A stretch of DNA of 64,000 nt from contig MNCI01002211.1 of assembly GCA_015680685.1 (NCBI GenBank), positions 1 to 64,000 of the forward strand, in the 5' to 3' direction. Below the pieces are notes generated by a model, which ran no database searches, was not told where the DNA came from, and saw only the letters and a list, made by a program, of their open reading frames with translations. Positions 57,540 through 64,000 of this stretch are shown piece by piece. Origin of the DNA: Gnetum montanum. Its lineage: Eukaryota; Streptophyta; Gnetopsida; Gnetales; Gnetaceae. A program made the translations under genes and the position numbers. Positions within the stretch are counted from its first letter, which is position 1, and the number at the start of each line of letters is the position of its first letter.

Positions 57540-58040
57540 CTGTCAACCACTTCCGCTGAAGCCGCTTCATGATTACGCACAATATGCTCATCAGCGTATC
57601 GTGCGTGTGGATAGCAGGTGTGTATCTAGTACTGCTTTAGTCAGCTTTACATTGTATTACACTTGTCTACGCTGTGTCACGTGGCAAAGCGTAATAGAGC
57701 ATGGAAGTAGTTGATTCAAGTTGTTTTACACTCCTTTATGTCGTAAAGCGTAATGGAGCGTAAAAATGGTCAACTTTACAATAAATTACGTTTGCCTACA
57801 CTGCGTAGCGTAATGAGCGTAAAGAGACCAATCTGCAAAAAAGAAGAAATCAATCTGCTATGCTTCCTTGGACTCTGACTTTGGCTTTTTCAAAGCTCAT
57901 TACGTTTCTCTGCGTAACAGAGCGTAAACTCAGGCCTGAACAAAAGACTTGGTGGAATATGCAACAAGTCTTTCTGATATCGGGCTATGTTAAATAGAGT
58001 TATGCTGAGCGACATTACGCTACGTTGCGTAATGTAGCAT
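57540..58040. repeat. GCGTAA-type inverted repeats in Tat-2 LTR
   Basis: At least six clusters of facing TTACGC and GCGTAA words, for example ATTACGC-tacgtt-GCGTAAT at 58014-58033, CTCTG-cgtaa-CAGAG near 57911, and GAGCGTAA near 57740 and 57815. The shared word GAGCGTA links them to Tat-1's hairpins (AGAGCGTAGTC), though the full arms differ. Confidence 0.7.
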
Positions 58041-58201
58041 AAAGAGAGAAAATAAAGTAAGGTTGAAATTTGTAAGAAACTTGGAGACTTGATGCTACGC
58101 GCCCTTTTGCCTTGTTCTGCCTTCTGGATTTTTTGTCGCAAACTTTCGCCCGAATCGTGAATCTTCACCTTAGGCCGATTCGCAATTTCTATGGTGTTTC
58201 A

Positions 58202-58216
58202 ATGGCCCCTCTTTGT
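58202..58216 (-). promoter_or_regulatory. Tat-2 PPT
   Basis: Minus strand reads AACAAAGAGGGGCCAT directly before the LTR start. Confidence 0.7.
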
Positions 58217-58786
58217 TGACGTTTAGAGGGCTTGCCCAAAAGACGTTGACAAAGAATACGAAACACCGGATGGGTAAAAGTACCAACAACGTTCATCAAT
58301 GGTTACTCAAGTGTCACCCTGTCACAGCAAAAGTGCAGAAATGAGAGAAATAGAAGATAAAATGGTATAGGAGGAAATTCTTACAGAGGTAAGAGGAAAG
58401 AGGTTCGGGGAAGATGCAAATAAGTGAGTATAGGTTTTTTTCACGCATAAGCACTTAGGCCTTCTCCTGCGATTGCATTTGCATGGAGTTATGCCGTTAT
58501 GTTGTAGATGAAGGGGCTTGCATAGACGAATTGTGTTGCATCTACGCAGCCTGAATGAGTTGTGTTTCATCCATTTTGCCAACCCCACAAGAATTTTTTT
58601 TTGGCGTCCAATAGGCGAGTTGCGTTACGCCAGTTTATGGACTTGATTGTAATGTAGATGCGGAAAGCGTATGCTGTGTATGCCCATTTTGCGTAAGGGA
58701 AACAAATGATGGAGATTTAGGGAAGTAAGAGCTAGAGGTAGGATTATGAGGAAAACAGGGATGCACTCCTAAGTGCCAAGGCTAAC

Positions 58787-59400
58787 CTAAGCAGCCATCT
58801 CAAATGTTGTTTGTATTTCACTGCTCAGATGAACGCACTTTTGAACGACATCCTCGTAGCAAGTAACCTGCAACCAAAGAAGAAAACAGAAGACACTATT
58901 GCTTGGTCGAATCACTAGAGAGGTTGTTGAAACAAGTACCATTTGGGGCGAGAGAGAGTGAGCGGGCCATGAAGAAGGAACTGTAGCACGAGCTAGAGTC
59001 TTCAACGTTGACGTTCGGCCCAGCATATCACCGCCAAAGACCATCAGACTCATCGCACCCGACTGGTTACGCAAAGAACCAGCTAGGTGAATCTGTGAAG
59101 CTAGAGCCTAATAGTGATGATGAGCGGAGATCCCCAAAGTTGTGGTCGATGAGAACTCCTTTGGGGCTTCGGACGGTGAAACTAAACTCTCAGAGGTGTC
59201 ACCACTGCAGTGGGTGCAGTGATGGCATCTCCGAGGGGTCCGTAGTATGCCTTTCAGCACATCTGAGGAATCAGCAGAATGCCTGTGAGATATCGACACT
59301 GAGGCTGTCCCAACATCCCACCCCATTTGTTTTGCAGTCGCATAGAGACGATTACGCTCGCTTGGTTCGCATGTTGGCAGTCTGTAAGTCCCAGTTTTAA
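58787..59400 (-). pseudogene. Extra gene-like ORF between integrase and 3' LTR, Tat-2
   Basis: Two well-formed minus frames: TCEPSERNRLYATAKQMGWD...ISAHHHY (about 59374-59108) and SLMVFGGDMLGRTSTLKTLA...HSLSPQM (about 59050-58940). The second runs into GTACTTG, and 73 bases later TTCTTTGGTTGCAG is followed by VTCYEDVVQKCVHLSSEIQ...EMAA-stop (58787), so a short intron at 58939-58867 is likely. Tat elements may carry extra ORFs at this place, but this one is not recognised. A 130-codon plus frame (59008-59400) overlaps it and cannot be excluded. Confidence 0.45.
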
Positions 59401-59915
59401 ATCTTGGTAGACTGTCGTTGCTGGTTTTAAGTCTCAGCAGATCATGGTCCCAGTTTAAAGTCTGGACGGACTGAAAAGTGCTAGTTTTACGTCGTAGCAG
59501 ACGGTGGTAGAACTAATTTATGGTCTCAGTAGACCGTGTTGTGGATGTCAGTTTCATGTCGTGACCCAGGGACAGATCTGTGCTAGTTTCACGTCTCAGC
59601 AGAGGGATACTTACCTGTGCTAGTTTTATGTCTTAGCAGACAGCCCATGCCAGTTTAGCATTGTGGCGGACGCGTGCAGGAAATACCAGTTTTACGTCTT
59701 GGCAGACCTGTACAACACTGCTAGTTTTACGTTGTAGCGGACAATTGCAACTTGCTAATTTTACGTTGTGGCGGACGATTGTTGCCAGTTTAGCGTCGTG
59801 GCGGACGCGTGAGGAGAGTGCCAGTTTTACGTTGTAGCGGATGATTGTTGTCAGTTTAGCATCGTAGCGGACGGTTGTTGCCAGTTTAGCGTCGTAGTGG
59901 ATGGTTATTGTCATG
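59390..59915. repeat. Tandem repeats after integrase, Tat-2
   Basis: About sixteen units of 28-45 bp, plus-strand form 'ccagtttagcgtcgtagcgg' with 'gac' and a short variable spacer. Units nearest integrase are most regular; those towards the LTR are degenerate. On the element's sense strand the core equals that of the Tat-1 array apart from CpG decay. Confidence 0.9.
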
Positions 59916-59940
59916 CCTGATGTTAACACTAGATATGCAG

Positions 59941-61030
59941 CTAAATGTAGTACCGCTTTAGATATATATGATTCGCGGGATTTGGTAACTCGTTGCCGTT
60001 GATATCTACTAGCTTGAATACGTCGTTGCCGTACACATCAACTACCAAGAAAGGGCCTTCCCAGTTTGCAGAGAACTTGCCTACTGGTTCATGAATGGCC
60101 TTGAGAACCAAATCTCCCTTCTTGAGAGGACGTTGTTGAAGATTATGACGGTGCTTCTGCCTCTGCTTGATACTTTTCGATGGTATCAAGCATCTGTATT
60201 CGCTTCTCCTCTACTGAATCCAAATCCATGATCCGAGACTCGGTGTGTTGAGCCTCATTTATAATCGTGGAGAGGACCATTTGCAGAGAAGGAACTTGTA
60301 ATTCGAGGGGAAGCACAGCCTCAGATCCATAGACTAGGCTATAGGGCATACTGTCTGTAGCTTTTCTGCATGTGGTACAGTACGCCCATAGCACATAGAG
60401 GATATTTTCATGCCACCATCTCTTGTTGCTGTCAAGCATTTTCTTGAGTAAGTTGATAATGACCTTGTTTGTCGCTTCAGCTTGACCATTCGCTTACGGG
60501 TAATAAGACGAGGAAAAAGATTGTTTGATACCAAGGTTGTCACAAAAGGATTTCATTTCCAGACTACTAAATTGTGGCCCATTGTCGATCACAATAGTCA
60601 TCGGGAGACCAAATCTAGTTACAATGTTGTCTAGAATGAAGTGACAGATCTGCTGCAACGTGATCTTTTGCAAAGGGATGGCTTCCACCCACTTCATGAA
60701 GTACTCAGTGGCGGTGATTATGAAGCTATGACCTGCGGAAGATTTCGGTGTGATAGGCCCTATAATGTCTAATCCCCATCGTTGAAAGGGCCATGTTATC
60801 TGAGTTGTGTATAGTTCTGTAGGCGACATGTGTATAAGGTTCGCGTAACGTTGACACATGTCGCACGTTTTAACCTTCGTAAGACAATCTTTTTCCATGT
60901 ACGGCCAATAATACCCTAAGCGAAAAATTTTAGAGGCCATGGCTCATGGCGCTACATGTCCTCCGCATAATCCCTCGTGGACTTTGCCTACTATACGTTG
61001 CACCTGGTTTTTGTTAACACAGGTAAGCAG
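59941..61030 (-). pseudogene. Tat-2 integrase
   Basis: H2C2 zinc region VHEGLCGGHVAP then KTCDMCQ (60985-60850); core with RWGLDIIGPI (first Asp, 60775), IVIDNGPQFSS (second Asp, 60590) and ANGQAEATNKVI (Glu, 60480); WWHENILYVLWAYCTT (60420) and PYSLVYGSEAVLPLE; C-terminal module KKGDLVLKAI...GPFLVVDVYG...HIYLKRYYI-stop (60120-59941). No chromodomain. Stops are only two: TGA or TAG after VAP (60955) and TAA after YYP (60494), both C-to-T type. All catalytic residues remain. Confidence 0.9.
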
Positions 61031-61342
61031 TACTCCATCAAAAGAGTGTTTACAGAGGGTACTTTCTTCTATGATGACGTATTGCCTAGCTCACTTGCGA
61101 ATAGCTTCTTTTTGTGCATGTGTTAACTCGTGTGGTGGTTCACCATGCAAGAGGTAAGTTTTAATGTTGTCGTACCACTCTAGCATTCTATCCTGGAGCA
61201 GTGAAGATATTTGCGCCGCCTGAATGATAGGATCTGTACAATCTATTATTAATGCAGGATAGGTGTCGAATAGGTGCGATGGCACGTTTAAAGCTAATGT
61301 AGCCAGTGTATCGGCTAGTGTGTTATCGTTTCGGGGTACGTG
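61031..61342 (-). pseudogene. Tat-2 linker between aRNH and integrase
   Basis: Reads MPSHLFDTYPALIIDCTDPI, DRMLEWYDNIKTYLLHG and THAQKEAIRK. This is the usual connecting segment of Tat pol; one stop separates it from aRNH. Confidence 0.6.
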
Positions 61343-61800
61343 TTAGGCATCGATCGTTGTGAATTGCTTCAGAAGATCTTTAGCCATATCGCAGTAGGGT
61401 TGTAAATGTACAGCCTTGTAGGCGTAGACTCCTATGATTTGATTTATAACAAGCATCGAATTGCCCCTAATCGCCAGGTGTCGAACATCAAGCTCTTTGG
61501 CTGTTTGTAATCCCCTGAGAAGTCCCTCATACTCTGCCACATTGTTCGTACAGGGAAAGGTCAAGTGGTAAGCGTGAAGATGCACATCCTCAGGTGATAG
61601 TGTAATGACCATAGTGGCACTGCCGCCTCTAGTGGTTGAAGCTCTGTCAAAATATAATGTTTCTTCGGGGCTTGTTAAAACAGGACTTAAATTATGTACA
61701 TGCTCATCTGAAAATTCAGGCTCTATGGTTGCCTGACTGTCAATAGGCGAGGTTATTAATTGGTCAGCTATCGCTTGGCCTTTCGTAGAAGATTAACCAA
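61343..61800 (-). pseudogene. Tat-2 archaeal-type RNase H
   Basis: Linker STKGQAIADQLITSPIDS (61780), first acidic segment ETLYFDRASTTRGGSATMVI (61650), NNVAEYEGLLRGLQTAKEL (61540), RGNSMLVINQIIGVYAYK (61460), and TIDA-stop (61343). aRNH is the second RNase H that defines the Tat lineage; it probably assists removal of the primer or RNA strand. G-D-S reads G-N-S, a possible catalytic loss. Confidence 0.85.
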
Positions 61801-61881
61801 TATAACGCAGATCGAATTCTGCCATGATAGCTTTCCAACGAGCTATTTTACTACTTTCCTACAGATTATGCGTAATAGCCC

Positions 61882-61882
61882 N
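61882..61882. other. Single N at missing RNase H core
   Basis: Frame enters the N after VFSPQRDQ and leaves in ARWKAIMAEFDLRY. Comparison with Tat-1 (47870-48180) shows that roughly 100-120 residues of the first RNase H should lie between, so this base marks an unsized gap or a collapse. Confidence 0.7.
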
Positions 61883-63149
61883 AGTTGATCCCTTTGTGGC
61901 GAGAATACTATTGGCAAGCATTGAAGTTCTTGCTTCAAGCTGTCAAACACATGCTGAAAATTGTCTGTCCATTCAAAATTAATCCCCTTTTTAAGCAAGT
62001 GTTGCATAGGGTGTAACTTATCTATTAGTCTCGAGATGAACCGCTTGATAAATTGTAACCTCCCTTGTAAACCGCATAATTGCTTAAGATTTGTAGGGGG
62101 TGTCAATTCAACAATGGCTTTGACTTTGTCAGGGTCTACTCGTATACCAGTTTTCGATACCACAAACCCCAACATGCGTCTGGTTTTGACCTCGAATACG
62201 CACTTCTTTGGGTTGAGCCGGAGGTCGTATTTAGAGCATCTTTTAAGAACTAACTCTAGATCTTCTGAACGATCTTCTGACCTTATAGACTTAATAGCTA
62301 TGTCATCAACATAATCATTCAGTCTCCCTAGGAGGCAATCACTAAAGATATATGTCATAGCTCGTTGATACGTAGCTCCGGCATTTTTCAAACCGAAAGG
62401 CATCATGGTGTAACAAAAGGTAGTTGTCAGCTAGTGTTCTAGGTTGATGCGTATTTGATTGTAGCCTGAGAAGCCATCCATGAAGGATAAAAGTGCATGT
62501 CCAGCGATTGTATCCACTAGTTGATCGAGACTCGGTAATGGGAAATTATCCTTGATAGTAGCTTTGTTCACGTCTCGGAAGTCTATACAGATGCTTATCC
62601 CTCTGGTCTTTTTAGGAACTACTACAATGTTAGATACCCAGTCTGAGTAATCGACCGCGCAAATAAAACCAGCTTGGTACAGTTTAGTGATCTCATCACG
62701 CACTACTAGCACGACTTCTAGCTTTATTTTCCATGCTTTCTGTCGAACTGCTTTGATATGGGGATCTAGAATTATGTTATGCTGTATTAATCTTGGGTCT
62801 AGCCCCGGCATATCTTCGTATGACCATGCAAACATTGTGATGTTGTTCTGAAGGACCTGCTTTATGTTATCATGTACCTTTTGGTCTAGTAAAGAACTAA
62901 CCTTAAGAGTTTTAGTCTCACCCTTATGCATAACCACAGAGACCTCGTTAAGGGGGTCCTCGGTTACATCTCCAGCTTCTAGATCTAGCGTGCGCGTCGA
63001 TTGTTCTGGCCAGTCTAGAGAAGTTTCCAACGCAACTATGGTTGCATCATCGAGGGCAAGGTTAGTTCTACTAGTGTGAGATCAAATTGTCTAATGGTTT
63101 CCCCGTGTGGGCCTGTTAAGACTAGAAGCACAGATAAAGTTTCGTCCAT
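61883..63149 (-). pseudogene. Tat-2 pol N-terminus and reverse transcriptase
   Basis: First exon MDETLSVLLVLTGPHGETIR from 63149, a frameshift near 63075, then TLDLEAGDVTEDPLNEV, AWSYEDMPGLDPRLIQHNII (62830-), VVRDEITKLYQAGFICAVDY (62710-), IVVPKK and ISICIDFRDVNKATIKDNF (62600-), MDGFSGYNQIRINLEH then one TAG (62430), MMPFGLKNAGATYQRAM, LNDYVDDIAIKS (Y-V-D-D, about 62310) and KKGINFEWTDNFQHVFDS. Catalytic residues are intact and the only stop in RT is CAG-to-TAG. Confidence 0.9.
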
Positions 63150-63163
63150 TTGGCAATTGTCTT
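63150..63163 (-). promoter_or_regulatory. Candidate 3' splice site before Tat-2 pol
   Basis: Minus strand reads GATAATTTTGCAAG then ACAATTGCCAA and the pol ATG. A TTTTTTCTAATTATTTTC block lies just upstream. Tat-1 has the equivalent TTTTTCTAGTTC and TTTTTTGTAG before its ATG. Confidence 0.45.
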
Positions 63164-63497
63164 GCAAAATTATCAAGTATGAAAATAATTAGAAAAAATG
63201 CTAAGTTGGATGTGAGAAACATTTAGCATATAACGCTTGGTTTAGTCTAAAGAGAAAAAGGATGTGATGTGACGTTGCTAAACGTGAAAAGCTAACTGAA
63301 TTTTGAACATCGTGAACAGCCTGTAATTAATGCGACCTGATTACGAGGAGATAAGATGCAGTAGCTTAAGGTCGTTTCAGACCGTAATGCATGTGATATC
63401 TGTCACAATTAATGCCTTGATTTTCAGGTTCCAGCTCATACTGACATCAATATTTGGGCAAGCCTCGCATAAATCGGGCGTCTAGTCGATTAATTTT

Positions 63498-63510
63498 GCA
63501 TATAAGTAGG
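63498..63510 (+). promoter_or_regulatory. Plus-strand TATA box
   Basis: GCATATAAGTAGG, followed by a leader with 'cacagagaggaggaagagc' and a direct 15-base repeat (TGTGAAGGTATTCAG twice, about 63605-63634) before the ATG at 63646. Confidence 0.5.
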
Positions 63511-63645
63511 CAGTTCTTATCGAGAATAAGCTGTTGGCTATTGCAAATTTAAATTCTCAGCTATCACAGAGAGGAGGAAGAGCAAAATACTACAGCACGT
63601 TACTTGTGAAGGTATTCAGATGTGAAGGTATTCAGGACTGCAACA

Positions 63646-63768
63646 ATGGCACCGAAAGTTAGAGGAAAGAATGCCAAATTGGCTAAAATTGACAAAGTAC
63701 AAGGGAGCCTGCAGCGTGCTTCGCAGGCCTTGGTCGAAGTGAGGGATGTCACTCCCCTGAATCGGTAG
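63646..63768 (+). CDS. First exon of an unrecognised gene, antisense to Tat-2
   Basis: A 40-codon basic frame beginning MAPKVRGKNAKLAKIDKVQG and reaching RDVTPLNR before TAG; the stop overlaps a 5' splice-site-like CG|GTAGGC at 63764-63769, so the frame probably continues in a later exon beyond 64000. Promoter and leader are in place upstream. Start resembles that of the ORF at 19922 (MAPNSRHPRS), which also opens a retroelement coiled-coil protein. It could be the accessory ORF of another nested element or of Tat-2 itself, read antisense. CpG is retained, so it is young. Confidence 0.45.
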   Translation: MAPKVRGKNAKLAKIDKVQGSLQRASQALVEVRDVTPLNR

Positions 63769-64000
63769 GCCATCCTTTGCTTACTCGTATTGCTTCCTGT
63801 GATATGCTTTTTGTTTTTTTTCTGTGTTTATTCTTTTTGCGTCCTCTGCGTAAACTAGAGTTTTATGCTGTAGACTTCACATTGCAGTGAGGGTTTAGGC
63901 AACAGTGTTGTGTCTATCGTCGTTGTCTGAGACAAACCTTGTACTATTACAAGGGTTTTGGCGATTTTAACTGTACGGCTAGAGCGTAATTTTTGTAAAT
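63769..64000 (+). other. Candidate intron start, to window edge
   Basis: T-rich sequence after GTAGGC with no coding frame; consistent with an intron but nothing beyond that can be shown. Confidence 0.3.

Larger units (their letters stand above)
56632..58201 (-). repeat. Tat-2 3' LTR
   Basis: On minus starts TGAAACACCATAG at 58201 after the PPT and ends CGTCGTTACA at 56632. About 1.57 kb. Contains a TATA box and a hairpin-rich segment (57540-58040). Confidence 0.8.
56632..63160 (-). mobile_element. Tat-2: younger Tat-lineage element (3' two-thirds)
   Basis: Minus-strand element with 3' LTR (56632-58201), PPT, a 1.7 kb 3' region with extra ORF and tandem array, integrase, aRNH, RT and the first pol exon. 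It has the same order, LTR ends (TGAAACACC...) and promoter form as Tat-1 but keeps CpG and has few stops, so it is much younger. The 5' LTR, gag and protease lie to the right of the window or beyond the plus-strand gene start at 63498. Confidence 0.9.

Noticed and set aside
59633-59929. 98-codon minus frame with repeated residues (RHDAKLAT-type units)
   Set aside because: It is the tandem-repeat array of Tat-2 read in frame; periodicity follows the DNA unit and no start or domain supports a protein.
1-64000. tRNA, rRNA or conserved host protein genes
   Set aside because: None could be supported; apart from the captured fragments at 49932-50830, every recognisable protein segment belongs to a retrotransposon.

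Overview
The window is a large-genome plant sequence, AT-rich and built almost entirely of LTR retrotransposons nested inside one another. The lineages present (Ty3/gypsy chromovirus, Athila-like, Tat with a second RNase H, and a SIRE-like Ty1/copia), the heavy decay and the absence of any intact host gene fit a gymnosperm-type or other large seed-plant genome; this is an inference from composition only. No rRNA, tRNA or CRISPR structure was recognised. Nearly every coding region carries stops of the kind produced by C-to-T change (CAG/CAA to TAG/TAA, CGA to TGA), so most entries are pseudogenes.

Layout. 1-3146: two plus-strand copies of one LTR family (called LTR-A here) around an unrecognised stretch. 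3600-10640: a minus-strand coiled-coil ORF split by a 5.1 kb SIRE-like copia element (4736-9867) that has LTRs, PBS, PPT and Gag but no pol. 11900-13104 and 29990-30800: a diverged repeat field with palindromic cores, split by a chromovirus whose LTRs lie at 13110 and 29989. Inside that chromovirus are a five-exon minus-strand gene (13852-16003), a second minus-strand coiled-coil ORF with LTR-like flanks (16333-20620), and an Athila-like pol on the minus strand (22016-24825). The chromovirus gag-pol-chromodomain follows on plus (24840-29320). 31900-35400: a very old minus-strand chromovirus.

36297-56631: a second Athila-like pol on minus, interrupted by an 18.1 kb plus-strand Tat element (Tat-1, 37697-55834) with a perfect 5-bp target duplication (ATATG). 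Tat-1 is itself interrupted in its archaeal-type RNase H by a 2.8 kb insertion (48404-51207, duplication ATGAT) that carries LTR-A, a 470-base assembly gap and GC-rich, gene-like fragments including a PPR-like piece. The same Athila-like pol is cut again at 56631 by a younger minus-strand Tat element (Tat-2, 56632 to beyond 63160). A short plus-strand promoter and first exon (63498-63768) lie antisense in Tat-2's spacer.

The most interesting signals are: (1) the intron-bearing antisense gene with four phase-0 introns inside a retrotransposon; (2) matching architecture in Tat-1 and Tat-2, with imperfect hairpin arrays built on GAGCGTA in the LTRs, a shared tandem-repeat family after integrase, and a spliceable-looking spacer between protease and reverse transcriptase; (3) captured gene-like DNA in the 2.8 kb insertion; (4) the palindrome-cored repeat field. 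CpG-rich Tat-2 and the 2.8 kb insertion contrast with CpG-depleted Tat-1, giving a relative order of insertion.
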